Source: Phytoseiulus persimilis (taxonomy: Eukaryota; Arthropoda; Arachnida; Mesostigmata; Phytoseiidae). From it: DNA of 64,000 nt. How positions within the stretch are numbered: the first letter of the stretch is position 1; each line of letters starts with the position of its first letter. The translations under genes and the position numbers were made by a program. The stretch lies in NCBI GenBank assembly GCA_037576195.1, contig CM075104.1, positions 15,826,211 to 15,890,210 on the forward strand, in the 5' to 3' direction. Below are positions 51,788 through 63,879 of this stretch, one piece after another. The notes beneath the pieces are model-generated. The model did not search any database. It saw only the letters and a program-made list of their open reading frames with translations, and was not told where the DNA came from.

Positions 51788-54700
51788 TTATGTAGTGAAA
51801 TTGGCTGCGAAGCTCAGTGTAGTCGGAGCAGGTGTAGTTGTTATGTTCGAAGCAGCTGCGCCGTCTTTGGAGTTCGATGGAGCCATTTGAATGATAATTA
51901 TGATGTAGGAGAGCAACGCACCGCCCATCGTCAAGATGAAATTCCTGGAGAAGTTGAAGAAGCTCCAACCTGCAATTCGATAGCATTCGCCTGAGGAAGC
52001 GGACGGTCTGATAATGAGATAGTTTGTTGTTCGGCCGAGCGTTCCAATCTTGAGATTCGTCGCCGGCTTCGGAATGGGTGCGATCAGCGTTGCATGTGGA
52101 GCCGTGTAATCAGGTTTTGGAACCAAGCTTTGCTCAGCCAGACTTGTGCCGATTGTTGGCTTGCAGCCGATGCCAGTGCCTCGAGCCCATACAAATGCAG
52201 ACGTCGATTATGATGCAAATCCGAGCTCATTCCGCTGAGCAGCTGCGCTTCAAAACACTTACCACTCATCGCCACTTCTGGTTTATTCATTTGGGCCACG
52301 AGGAGATGCGCCTGGGAGAAAAGCTCCAGATTCTCATCTGTCGGAGGATGATTGATCATGCGGTGAACGAGCATCGTACACGAATGCGCTGTTTCGGTAA
52401 GTTTCGCTCCGAAAATCGACAGCGACAGAAAGAGAGCGAAGTAATGCATCAGGTTGATGAGCAGGAGGAGGATCTCGTTGGGGCCATCGAAATCCGGGTC
52501 TGTTGCCTTCCCATTGAAGTATCTATAAGAGAATTCGTGAAGATTTCCGTACATTGATTCCGTCGTCGAGAGAGTTTGGACCCGATTCGTTGTCAAGAAA
52601 CTCCGGAAGTGCCCGGACACGTCCCGAAACAGGAGATGAAAGTCGGAGGATAGTTTGTAGGATAAAGTGGGCCTTCACGAAGACATCGCAATCATTAGCG
52701 CCGATCAATCTAAAAATCCAACGAGCATACGACTGCATTGAGATCGCGCTTTTGATCTGTGGGAACTGAGGGGAACGGGGGGGGGGAGTATGAACCGAGT
52801 GAGCTCTTACCTGGTAACTTCCAAACAAACGCCGATGACGAAAAGTGACGTCCAGAAGAAAGCCGTCTTTTGAAAGAGGTCATCGCATTTCAGAACGCAT
52901 TTGCTCAGATTAGACTGTAGTCTCCTGAGAGCTTGCAATTCGCTAAGAGTCATCTGCAAGGTTGCAGAGAAGTGAGGTCGGAGGGTCATTTTATGGTTGA
53001 TGAAACCGTCCCTCGCCGGTTTCATCATTCAACCGCCTGGCCGGATTCTGAGCGGGTTGCATGATGCATGTTGTGGTTTTGTGAATGTGACCAGAACTAT
53101 TCCCAGCCCATGGCTAGAGGCCTGATCTCGGAGGAGCATGTTCATGACCCGAACTTGTCAATTCGTCGAGAAAGTGAGTCTGAATCGGTAGAGGACTGAG
53201 CTCGACTGAGAGCGCAGAGAAGGTTTCAGCTGACCGGCCGAGAGTTAACCCCTTAGAAACAAAAATGAATTGCGCTCCATGTCAATGATCATCAGAATCG
53301 CCTGTCTGTCCACCGAAATTGGTGTGAAATGGAAGGAAACCGGATATATCATTGAGTTCAACGGAAGGCTTTACAGTCTCTCCGGAAGAGGAACGTAGGA
53401 ATCGTTGACTCCGTATCGTTCGCTGCATTCGAGTTTTTGGGAGGGGCTGCCGGAGCAGTTCATCTTGGATGAATGCACCGGTGATATCTCTCCAAGCACA
53501 GTTCGTTCCTGAGCTCCCCACACGGTCCGAGAATATCGCGGTCAGTCGCGGCGCTAAGTGCACTAGCGACGAAACAAACCTTGGCATACCACCGTGACTG
53601 TCTTATCGATTGGACAGCGACGGCTCGTACGATACATTCATCGGACTGCATCCAGTCTCATATGAATCGATCCGTGTTTGATTAAACTTATCGGTGAAAG
53701 GCATCAGCAGCCCGAACGTACCGCAGCGACTCCACTAAACCGGGAGCTGATGGACCATGAGTCAACTGTATCGATTCAGAGCTACAGGAAGAAAATAGTT
53801 CTGCGATCTGTGTTATATCTGTCGCCGGAGATCCAGCCCTGGACTCGATTCATCGGAATGGCCCGATTAAGTTAATTCGCCGTCAACGTCACCGCCATCC
53901 ATGAAGAATCCGATCCAGGTCCTGGAGCAGCTGAAACTCCTCTCCTGTGAGCGGGAAGATCTTGGCGTGAGTTTGCACTATCGAGAGCTCACCAAGAGCT
54001 TGGAATGCTGGGATTCTGCCACTCGTTGTTGCACAATTGTATTATAGCAGGCGAAGAGATGCTTTTGGTAGCTAACAGCGCTCAGATAGAAAGCGACCTG
54101 CGGGAGAAATCGTTTGTTGAACTTTTCCGCTGAATTCTTCCCCCGATCATAGCGAGTACGAGCAGAGCACGTTCGAGATAACGACCGCATCTGGTTTCCG
54201 GGCTTCAACCGCAGCGACTGAGGAATCGAGAGGCACCAGAAGAAATTCTCGAGGGAATTCAATTACCAGATAAAGGGCAGATGCAAACATGAGGGGAGTT
54301 TTCAGAGCGACGTCGACGCAGAGTAGAATGGATACCGATCTATGGTCCCACGGCTCGAGAGTGATCCCGCACCAATGGCGGACTTGATAATCATGGTAGC
54401 CGTGTTTCGAAAGGAGAATCGATCTCAATTCGATTAGGAGTCGGAGCACGGAGTAGAGCGTGCATGTCACCGTGGTAAAAATGCACGTCCTCCGAACCGT
54501 TCTGAAATGGAGGAGCTCTGAGAAAACAGAGAAAAAAGGGTCCATTGGAAAGAGGTCAACGGCTCCGGAGCACAGAACACAAGATGGAGTGGGAAACTGT
54601 GTGTCCCCTTTCCGGAGGCTTAGAAGTGATTAGGGACTCCATGATGATATTCCTCGACGGAAGAGAGTTCATTTTTGAGCTCCTGATCAGGATACCCCAG

Positions 54701-55315
54701 CGACAAAATGGCCTCCTTACTTCATTCGGTCGCTGGTGATTGGATACTTGCTGAAGTTGCACAAGAGCTGCGAGATCTGCGGTTCGTTTATGTAGAAAAG
54801 ATCGATCGTTAACACAGCAACAGCGTTTCTCAGGAAGACTGATACGGTGGACCACAGCTCTTTCGTTCCAACAGCGAAGAACACCGACAAGAAACTTATT
54901 ACAAGGTAGAAGTGTATCGTGCTCATCATGAGAATGCTCCAGAACGTTACACTCTGCGACCTGGAACAAAGTTTCCAAGTCTCAGAGTACCTACTCCATC
55001 GTTCGCGGCTGCCAGCTGGATCCGACCTCAGCAATTCCACAATTGGTCTCTTCGCCGCTGCGCGGGCGCTTCGTGATTTCAACCTTACCATTTGTGTCGT
55101 TCGTGAGGGTTCTGGATGTCCTCAGAGCATCTCTTGAACTTGCCTCGCCAGACGCCCACCGCTTTCAAATGAACCAGAACCACGCCGAAGACGTGGAAAA
55201 CTTCGTAGCACGGGCGGTGATCGCTAACGTCCAGAGCGAGACCGCTCCAGGTCTCGCTTGGGAAAACCTTTTTCCTCGAAGGCTCCACGGTGAATACTTG
55301 ACCGCGTGGAATCAT
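51788..55315 (-). CDS. Gustatory receptor family (7tm_7) chemoreceptor, seven exons
   Basis: A probable ligand-gated channel of the arthropod gustatory receptor family. Exons on the minus strand: 55315-55089, 54960-54721, 54501-54267, 54097-53993, 52953-52811, 52672-52263, 51969-51788, giving 513 aa. TM1-2 lie in exon 2 (FWSILMMSTIHFYLVISFL and TVSVFLRNAVAVLTIDLFYI). TM3-4 are in exons 3-4, and TM5 is in exon 5 (FFWTSLFVIGVCLEV). TM6 is in exon 6 (LLLLINLMHYFALFLSLSIFG). The diagnostic C-terminal block is GWSFFNFSRNFILTMGGALLSYIIIIIQM. The usual TYhhhhhQF ending is present as SYIIIIIQM. Most junctions use strong sites. The exon 5 to exon 6 acceptor (GTGAAG) is weak and the exon 3 donor (GTAATT) is only fair, so those two edges could move. 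The start ATG is a choice; an extra upstream exon is possible. Confidence 0.8.
52777..52786. repeat. Poly-G run, 10 bases
   Basis: A ten-base G run in the short intron between gustatory receptor exons 5 and 6. It is C-rich on the transcribed strand, where it may serve as a polypyrimidine tract. Confidence 0.85.
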
Positions 55316-55755
55316 TCCGACGGCCGGCCTTGAAATGACTTGTCGAGAGTTTCGCCCGACTCAGGGTCTGCGAAAAAACTCTCTCGCAAATTCGATGCCC
55401 ATAGTAAAGTTTTGCATCCGTCATCACTGATGCAGCACGAAGGGCAGTCGTCGATCGATGCCAAGGCTATGATGATGAATGGGGCCACAAGTTCAACCAT
55501 TGAATACGCAGCCCTCCTACATTGTGCTTCAGAGTGGGCCACGAAATCCCCTTCCATGGCTTCGATCTGCTTCACTAATCGCCTGCACTCGAAAAGAAGT
55601 TCCCAGAGTCGTCGAGCTCTGAGGGCGGGACGATAGCCCCCGGATTCAGTTCCATTCAGATTTCGACTCATTGGAATCTTGTCAAGAACTTCTGATAATA
55701 AGTGCATTGAAATCGGGGAGGAGCAAGGTTCCTTCATGGAAACAAACGATGGCAA
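55312..55755 (-). pseudogene. Orphan gustatory-receptor-like exon (probable remnant)
   Basis: The frame contains a possible splice acceptor (CCGCCCTCAG near 55645). After it comes sequence resembling the intracellular loop 2 and TM5 part of gustatory receptors: ARRLWELLFECRRLVKQIEAM, then MVELVAPFIIIALASIDD. It parallels exon 5 of the complete gene next door (LQALRRLQSNLSKC, then the TM5 helix). No matching TM1-4 exons can lie upstream, because FTSJ3 occupies that space on the same strand. No TM6-7 block lies between it and the neighbouring receptor's start. Its stop codon overlaps the ATG of the receptor by two bases. The best reading is a leftover from a tandem duplication. Alternatives are an N-terminal exon of the neighbouring gene or a chance frame. 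Confidence 0.4.
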
Positions 55756-55756
55756 T

Positions 55757-55762
55757 TTATTA
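55757..55762 (-). terminator. Polyadenylation signal AATAAA for FTSJ3
   Basis: TTTATT on the plus strand, 65 bp beyond the FTSJ3 stop codon. This gives a very short 3'UTR. Confidence 0.75.
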
Positions 55763-55826
55763 ACACATGTCGGTTCCTGTGTCGTCAGTGCGTCTATTTA
55801 CATGGACTCGAGACGGTTCACGGCAA

Positions 55827-58800
55827 CTAGTTCCGTTTGCCCTTGCCTCCCTTCCTTCGGCCCTTGGTTTTCTCCTTGCTCTTCGCCGCACGGAGATCTT
55901 TCTTCATCCTGGAGTCGACGACTTTGTACTTCACGTTGCCCTTGATCTTCGGAACTCTTTGAGGGCCTTGGAACTTCTTCGAAACGACATATTTCACCTC
56001 TTTCTTATCCTGCAAACGGGAACAAACGATCACTCAGCCCGATATTCGTTGCCTCAAAAACGCTCATCAAAACAACAGGATAGCAACTTTACAACAGTGA
56101 GCAAGAAGAATGGAGGGAAGAATCTTCACAAACCTTTTTGAGGGCCTTGGAGTAGATCTGTTTGAGGTTCTGTGCTTTCTCGGTTTCGCTCATATCAAGA
56201 CTGCCACACATATCCTCGGCCTTCTTCCTCGCCTTGTCCATGCGCTTCATGAACCGTCGTTTCTTCCTACTTTTCGCTTCGACGACCCTCTTGATTGTCT
56301 TCACGTTGACCTCCTTAAGGTCCTCGCGGTTCCTGCGTAAGCTTTCCGAGCTCACCTCTGGCAGCTGAAAAGGACGAGGTGAATTGTGATTGAAGTTCGC
56401 TGGATACTCGACTCGTATGGAACTGAGTCCATGGAGTGGGAATCGTTGAGGAAATGTCGAAGATTCGGAAACCCTACCTTGACGCAGTATTTCTTCTCGT
56501 CCTCTGTGAACCACGAAGGCAGATTCTCCCGGTCATCCGACATGTATCTATGGAACCCTTCATTGAAGACATCTCGCCGGCTTTTCCCGCTCCGAATTAT
56601 TCTCTCTCCCAGAGCACGTCCATGAGCGTCCAACATGGGAATCCCTTCCTTTTCCTTCTCCTGCATTTCGGTCACGATTCCCAATGCTGCGGGGAACACA
56701 GAATTCTAGAATTGACCTATTCAAGGTTCAACATAGACCAGTCTCTCAACTGTTCTTCTCAGCGAAGCGGTCAAAGTTACCTTGTTTGATTTGTGGTTTC
56801 TGAGCTTCCTTTTCCTTCCGAATATCGTCAAGTTCAGCTTCGATCTGATCGATGTACTGCTGTTTTTCGTTCTCCAGGATGTTATCGTACTCGTCATCCG
56901 AAGAGTCCACACCATCGCCTTTCGACTTCTTCGACTTCTGGTCATTCCTGCTTCTCTTCTTCTCTCGGAGATCTTTGTTCACTTCATAACGAACTTTTTT
57001 CAAACTGGGGATGTCCTCATACAGATCGTCTTCGTTGACACCTGCTAGATTTGCCCGACTGCTGAACCACGAGGCTGCCTTTTCTTTCTTGCGATCTTTC
57101 TCGGTTCCCATATCTGTCACAATTCGGGAGGGATCAACCGTCTCCTCGTCTCCTTCCCACTCCATGTCATCGCTATCAGAATCTGAAGCCTCTCCGGCGG
57201 TCCGTTTCCGGCTGATAGCGACTCCGGTTGTGCCGATTTCTTCCAGCTCAGAGTCGTCCGAGAGGTCTTCCCCGTTTTGCAGTTTACGCTTCCTGTCCTC
57301 TAGCGCCTTCAACTGGAATATATCTTTGTCTTCCTGAATGATACCCTCGTCTCCTTTGATGATCATCTTGAGATTCAGAGCATCCCTGGTCTTCTTGAGC
57401 TGCTTGAGCTTTTTCCGCTTGACTCTCTTCAATTCCTGCATAGCATCTGCGTTCATCTGCTGTACATGTTTGAGTAGTTTCGTCTCTTCGTCGTCTTCAT
57501 CCTCGTTGTCCTCGTCCATCTCTACGTCTTCAAGGTTCTCTTCGCCGTCCTCTTTCTTGAACTGCTCGTGGAGCTTCTTCCTCCACTGACAGAGAGCCTT
57601 GAGTTCTCCTTTACCCAAAACTTTGATATCCTTGCAGAACTCCTTGATGTCGTCCGTGGTGAGAGGATGAGCCGTCACGCGGTCCGAGTCGAGAATTATC
57701 TCATGAACCTCGCCGAGGAGTTCCATAAAGTTCACGGACTTGACGAACTCCATGCAAGATATCGTTTCGTACATCTTCGCCCCTTCTTTGTACCTGCAAG
57801 TCGAAGACCGAATGAGTCAGTTTTTCGCTGGTGAGACTGATTGATTCAATCCGCGGGAAGCTGCAGCGTATTCAAGGCGAGAGGCCTGGGACGAATGACC
57901 AAAAAGTGCCGGAATGAAAACTCGGCTCTGCCCCCAACGGCCATACCAGGTCAGGAAACATCTGAGAACAGCCGACGGAACTCACCCCTCAGCCTTCGGC
58001 TTCTTCAAGCTGGCGGCCCGCTCGAGGACATTTTTAGCTGCAGACTCTTGCGAGATGTCCAGCTCTTCAAACAGATATTTCGGGTTGAAGAACTTATCGT
58101 CGAGTTTGTCCGGAGCGACGAAGCCTTGACAAACGACGAAAATCTCAGCGGATTCGTGACGGGATGCGCGAGGTTTAGTCGCTGAAACCTCGGTGGGACG
58201 AAAAATCTGTCAGCAGCAGCTCAGCTTCCCCTCAGGGCTTGTTGGGGTTACAGTTACATCTCATAGAAGTCGGAACGGATCGGAGCGCTAGAAAAATATG
58301 AGCTGCATCGGAAGCTTCTCCATCTCACAATGCAAACTCAAGAAAACTCACTTTTCGGAAAAGTTTCTTGAGAACCCACATGAAGGCATTGTAGTCTTTC
58401 GACCTGAAAACCTTAGTCACGAACCATCCACCTTTCACGAGAAACTCCGATGCCAGTTTTGCAGCGTGTAGGGAGAGGCAGATTTGCGCATACGCATCAT
58501 GTAGCCAGTTTTTTCCTGGAATTCGCGCACGCTAATTCATACAGAGCCTCGATTGCGTGCTCGACGATCGTAGTCTCTTTCATTCTGGGGTGTTCCCTCA
58601 GTACAAAGGTGTTCTCCCATTGACGGAACACTCACCAACGTTCGGAGCTCCGTCGTTGAGCACAACGTCTGCTTTCCAAGTTTTCAACTCGCCCCGGAGT
58701 GCCTTGCGACACTCTTGAGTTGTGATATCGTGTGTCAGAGCAACGACATTCGGAATGGGCCTGATCGGAACCAGATCCACGCCGACGATGAGCGATGAAG

Positions 58801-59105
58801 CGGGCATATACTTTTGAGCGACCTGGGGATAATTCAGATTTGTTGAAAAAATTATTTTATTCTCCTGAGCTTCACATTAGAGAGAGTCCCTCTATCAATT
58901 GACCCTTCTGAAGTGTTAGACTCACCTGTAGCCATCCTCCGGGTGCAGCGCAGAGGTCTACAAGCACTCTTGCTCTTTGAAGAAACTCAAACTTCCGATT
59001 CAACTGAATCAACTTGAAAGAAGCTCTGCTGCGGTAACCAGTTTCCTTGGCGAGATGATAGAACTTATCTCGACGCTGTTTGCCTGTCTTCGACTTGACA
59101 CCCAT
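55827..59105 (-). CDS. FTSJ3: FTSJ3/Spb1: pre-rRNA 2'-O-ribose methyltransferase, eight exons
   Basis: Methylates 27S/28S pre-rRNA using S-adenosylmethionine during 60S subunit maturation in the nucleolus. Exons: 59105-58926, 58822-58636, 58515-58352, 58188-57986, 57793-56781, 56686-56478, 56364-56134, 56009-55827, giving 789 aa (human 847). The N-terminus [21 protein letters not shown] is the family signature. The FtsJ domain shows SRASFKL (K), the SAM loop [18 protein letters not shown] (D), FVTKVFR (K) and [10 protein letters not shown] (E), so the K-D-K-E catalytic tetrad is intact. A central acidic DUF3381-like region follows ([16 protein letters not shown]), then the Spb1 C-terminal domain ([27 protein letters not shown]) and a basic tail. 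The donor of exon 7 is weak (GTTTGT), but the flanking frame and phase require it. A splice acceptor seven bases before the ATG implies a 5'UTR exon upstream. Confidence 0.95.
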
Positions 59106-61172
59106 CTCTACCCTGAAATGGAAGCATAAACCTATTGTTCCATTCGACAGCACGCCACATTTCTCCTACTCGAGCCAGCTACGTTGCTCAACTGACCGAG
59201 AACTCCCTCGGAGGAGTTATGCGCCCTGGCTTTTCCTTACCCGTGAATGAGGCAAGACACTCAGTGAAATGTTTTCCCAGAATGTAACAAGCCACAACTA
59301 GTTCAACATCGAATGCACTGCGCGAAGAACACGTGCACTTCTGTTTAACTCTGGGTTGTGATTTACCGCGAGATCACATTCTGGCGTCGCGGGTCTCTCA
59401 GAGCATTGACGAGTGACAAATGACAGACGTCTATCTCTCGTCAATTCGCTCGATCCGAAAATCGAGGACGTGGTTCGAACAGATTTTGTGAGCGGGTTGC
59501 TGATGACAGTTTTGGGGAGATTTCGCAAGCGCACCAGAGCGTTGAAATCTACTGCATCCTCCGACTGGGACTCCATTGGCGGAGGGCAGACGCGCCTTAT
59601 TTTGAAAAGGAACTCCCGCTCGTCTCTCGTCTCCGCGGTCGTGCCGGGCTCTCCTCGATTGCCGCCTGAGGGAGGATGAGCAACTTGTTCTGCGGGCTGA
59701 TTATACAGGGTGGCTTCTTCAGGCCGAGCCCGATCTCGTTTTGACCGTAACTTCCTCATTCAAGGGCACTTTTCGATATTCGGAAATCTGTTCAATGGAG
59801 AAGGGGTTTCGAATTGGTTATTTCAGTCTTTCGCTGGGGCGGATATGATGGGAACGGCAGCCAGGGGATGGCCCCGAGAATGACCTTTCCTTTCGAAGTC
59901 TGCTTAAAATTGATCGGGAAAACGTCGAATTTCATCGGATCGGACTCGCCCAGGTCGCTTTCGACGCGCGTAAGGGAGCCGGTCCTGAGCCTGAGAGCCG
60001 ATAGGAGTTATCTTGAAGCCTCGGAGAATGGCAAGCGACCGTATCAAGAATTCCCTCGCCGTCAGGAATGCTTTTCGAAATCGACGGCGGCAATCTGAAC
60101 AAGGGTGATTTCCCGTGAAAAACAAAAGTGATTCTATCAACTCGGCGGCTCAATACCCGGTTGATTCGGGCCTTTCCGACTGACTATCACCTCAGAACAC
60201 ACTTTCGATCCCCCTATCAACCTGTTTTTCGAGGAATCCCAAGGCATGATAATGTTACGGCCCGATCGAAATCGTGCTCGGAAACCCCCGACCTAAAATG
60301 ATCACTCCACTGTTTTCGACGGATTATTGTGCCGCGATTCTCTCCAAGAAGCGGTTCCTGGGCGTTCCTTTTTGCCCCCATTCGTGAAAGACGGAGCCCG
60401 CGCAACCTGAACCGGCGATTTCTTGGAGAAAGTAGCTCACTGGAAACTGCGTTCACCACTCGGTCCAGCCCCCTCTCTGGTGAGTTTTATCCAACAGATC
60501 GGCTCCATGAATGTATAGTAGGAAGCGCTCAGGATTCACCGAAGCTTTTCCCTCGACTGAGCTCTACGGATTCCTCAGCGTCCGACCTCGCACCACGACC
60601 TCAGCAAACGTGGGGAGGAATCTCCTTGTTGGACTTCACATGCGACGACAGTTGAAAAGGTTCTCCTCCATGAATCAGGTTCAAACATGGTTCAAATCTC
60701 CTGATGCGATGAGCACTCGTAGCTTTGGGAGAAAGATTTACAATGAACCACGCATGGAATATCCCGGGCAAATCTCCGATGCGTGTATCGGTTTCCCCGC
60801 ATATTTCCCGTGTTACAGGCCATATCAGCGCATAAAGATTCAAGCTCCACTCATGGTCACGTTGGGACTCATCAATTCTTATCCTACTGATAGGGAACGC
60901 TGTCGGCGAACCGGTCGAAACCATACACGTGGACCTGGGGCGGTCGACCTTCGAGGCCCCACGGACCGGTGATCCCATCCTGGGGTCGGAAGATTTGGAG
61001 CCGGGGCCCTCGACCGATGGACTCCGACACGTCCAACAATTCGTGGGGGGCTAATTTCTTCCATATCTGGTGTCCCGAGTCGGTTGAAAAATGTTTGCAT
61101 CGAGCGTGCGTGGGGGGATAATGACCACGCGAGGATTTCAAAGTTCATCTCAGCTTTGTTCCTGGGGAGAAA
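59106..61172. other. Intergenic stretch between FTSJ3 and LPGAT1
   Basis: About 2 kb without a supportable reading frame. It should contain the FTSJ3 promoter and its 5'UTR exon (the coding exon is entered through an acceptor ending at about 59113). Confidence 0.6.
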
Positions 61173-61178
61173 TTTATT
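61173..61178 (-). terminator. Candidate polyadenylation signal AATAAA for LPGAT1
   Basis: TTTATT on the plus strand, about 675 bp past the LPGAT1 stop codon. It is the first canonical signal I see downstream; the long 3'UTR it implies is unproven. Confidence 0.45.
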
Positions 61179-61851
61179 TACAAGAAATATGTACAAACAA
61201 ACTTCGCTTATCATCTCCTGTTTGATTCTCTCATCGATTTGAGCTATCAAACAAACCATTTGACGCAAAATATAGAGCGCGTCACCTCGAAATTGATCTT
61301 CACTGGTTCACGGCGTATGATGCAGTTCGCCTCCCTTGAACACCGATACCAACTCGAACGGTGTGGGATCCGTCCATCGAATACGATTGGAGGAAAAACT
61401 TTCACACGCGATCGCACATTCACGTACGCAAACCATACATTCTGGTCGATCACAAAACTGTCCGCTGCTCGAGTTCCAACTTTTCCTACATCTCGCGAAA
61501 GAGAAGCGCAACGCAGAATTTCCCCCGTATCAGGTAAAAATTATTAAAGAGATCCATTCTCTCGCCGTTTTCTCTCATCACCGCCCGTCGTCCTGGATCG
61601 CCGTCTCTTTGTTCCTTTCTTTCTACATGCTCTCTCGACAGCTTTGATGCTCGGCTAAGGAAACGAGTTCCACAATACGAAGCTAGGTCGCCGGAGTTTG
61701 ATCCTTTCCTTCTCATGAATTCTTCTGTACCTTTAATGCTCGACTATCACAGCGGGACTAACCGCGAATTGTTCTTTGAGAATCTCAAGTGTCATCATTG
61801 TCCTCGTGGATGTTGCGCACGCATGAAACTTTCTGTTCGCTCTCCTCCCGC

Positions 61852-63879
61852 TCATTCGAGGAAGAAAGACTTCGCCAATCGGAAGAGAGCCAAGTGGAAA
61901 AGCGACGACAGGATCCACAAGGCGTGCACGAAAAACACGTATGCATGGTTGAGCCGCACGGCGCGGGGCTGATCTATCCGGGAGGTGAATTCATGTGATC
62001 GTGTCTGTTCGGGACTCGTTGCAACCGATGGTTCGTCTTCGGCTTGAGAACTCGGGAACTGGCCGTGCTCGTAGAAGTGTTTCAACAGCTGCTCTTTCTC
62101 AACCCACCGGTCGTACATCCACGTCGTCAGCTTATCGGAATCACCAAACGGAACGTCCTTCACGGCGAATTTTCTGTGGGACGAAGGGAAACGATTGACG
62201 GAGTGCCGTTAACGATGCCATCGCTTGATGTCAAAAACAAAGCCGGAATACCTCGATGCCGTCGAACCTTGATCGAAGCTAATTAGAGCTTCAAATGCAT
62301 GAAATTCACTTGCCGATAATGGAAGTGGACAGCGTGAGGTTTTCTGTAGCCTGTCACGATTGCCAAAATGTCGAGGGGTCTCTGGGGGGCCCCCGGGTAT
62401 CCGATTGTCAAGTCGACCACATACTCCATCGGAGCCTGACCTCGCAGATGCTCTTTGTCCGTCAAGATCTCCAAAGCCAGCTGTTCGAAGAGTGACCCGT
62501 TAGTTGGAAGGAACGAGAATGGGTGAGACGGAGAGGATGAATGGATAGACACAACGGATCGAGTGTTTATTGACCGCGCAGTCGGTACCTGAGTGGCTCC
62601 AACGCGAGGCAGTGTAACATATTCAAGTTTGGGGAAGCCGTGTTTCGCAGCGAAGCGCTGGCTGCTTTCCAGACGCTTGCTGAGGAAGCCTCCTTCGGGA
62701 AAGATCACCATCCATTCGAGTTGCCGAGGGAGATAGACCTAAAAGCATAACCAGTGTCCGTAAGCATTAGATGAGCAGCCCTACTCAGCATGAGTTCAAG
62801 CGCAGCGAGGAGAGGAGGAAACGAAATCGACATAGGAGAGCCTCCTCTTCCGGAAATACACTGACCTCGAGGAGGTGTTGTTTGAAGGTGTCCAGCTGGG
62901 ATTGACGAGTGTCTTTGCCTTGTGTAATGAAGAAATCCCCGTGTGTGATCGAGACCACACCGAAGTTCGTATACTTGAACATCGCATCCATCACCCACAT
63001 CACATTATCACAGACATACTTCTTCACCTGGAAAGAGCAAACAGATCTACGGTCATCGAGCTGCCAAAGGCTCCTGGCAGCAGTGCTCCAAGTAAACATG
63101 CGGCTGATTCGATTGCTCAACGTCGAGCGACTCTGAGTCAATAACAGAAGTTGCTGATACTGGCTCCATGACGATTTTCTGCCCATGGAGGATGTTTTGC
63201 TCATGATCGCAATGCATGGCATTCGCTTGCACACACTCCACCGGAATCGAGAAACTTGCGGAAACCTGCAGATCATGAGCTCGAGAGAGCGTTCGGAGGA
63301 GAGCCCTCCCTCAGCAACGCAGCGACGGCAGCCGGCCAAGCACGTTACCGCTTAGGAATTGAGTCACGCCACGTTCAGTAATTAATGCCGTTAACGCGAA
63401 AGTTTCTCTTTGAAACGCTGAATCAAACGCAGCCTAACTCACCTGAAAGCACGCCATAAGGAGAGGCACGTCGCCCGTACTTTGGTGGTTAGCGATGAGT
63501 AACGTGCGTTTGTCGTGAAGGTCTTCGATGTCATCCCCAGCCTCGTGGATGACGTAGCCGGCTGAAAAACTCCAGTAGCCAACCTGCAAAGTTGAAAAGC
63601 ATAGGAGATGTCGGGTTGGCGGCGCGAGAATGCTCCTATGAGCCTGGGCCCTCTATCTGATTTCGAAGGAAGCTTCTTTGAATAGGGGAGACTCACCATG
63701 AGCAGCAAATTTTTGTAGAGAACCTTCTCAACCCAAGTATAGAATCGAGTCCCGCGAATCGGGAGCAGGCACACCCACATCCAGATCAAGTAGGTTGGGA
63801 TGCAATAGATGTTGTTGACAATGACGAACGCCACTCGCAGGACACATTGCAACTGAGCCATCACCTGCGCCACCTGCAT
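61852..63879 (-). CDS. LPGAT1: LPGAT1-like acyl-CoA:lysophospholipid acyltransferase, six coding exons
   Basis: An ER-membrane acyltransferase that re-acylates lysophospholipids with acyl-CoA (family PlsC/AGPAT). Exons: 63879-63697, 63583-63443, 63027-62866, 62738-62589, 62480-62314, 62173-61852, giving 374 aa (human LPGAT1 370). The N-terminal membrane helix ([20 protein letters not shown]) is followed by motif I NHQSTGD (NHx4D), the [14 protein letters not shown] stretch, motif III FPEGGF and VTLPRVGAT. Later come [12 protein letters not shown], then [21 protein letters not shown] and a final helix near the C-terminus. All the catalytic motifs are intact. The junction between exons 5 and 6 fits only a GC-AG intron. 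An acceptor three bases before the ATG (TTTCACAG then GAG) shows there is a further 5' exon, probably untranslated, toward or beyond the right edge. Confidence 0.94.
62174..62313 (-). other. GC-AG intron in LPGAT1
   Basis: A 140-bp intron whose donor reads G|GCAAGT and whose acceptor reads CCCACAG. Using the GC donor, the Arg codon is split CG|A and the protein runs [11 protein letters not shown], matching family length and sequence. The only nearby GT (four bases further) leaves the next exon out of frame with an early stop. GCAAGT is the consensus of known GC-AG introns. Confidence 0.8.

Noticed and set aside
53282..53651. Minus-strand frames in the 1-kb gustatory receptor intron
   Set aside because: No membrane helix or receptor motif. 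Exons 53993 and 52953 join in phase 0 without them.
54502..54545. ATG at 54545 (MDPFFSVFSE) as a gustatory receptor start
   Set aside because: This stretch is the pyrimidine tract of the splice acceptor. The exon starts at 54501, where the phase matches the upstream exon.
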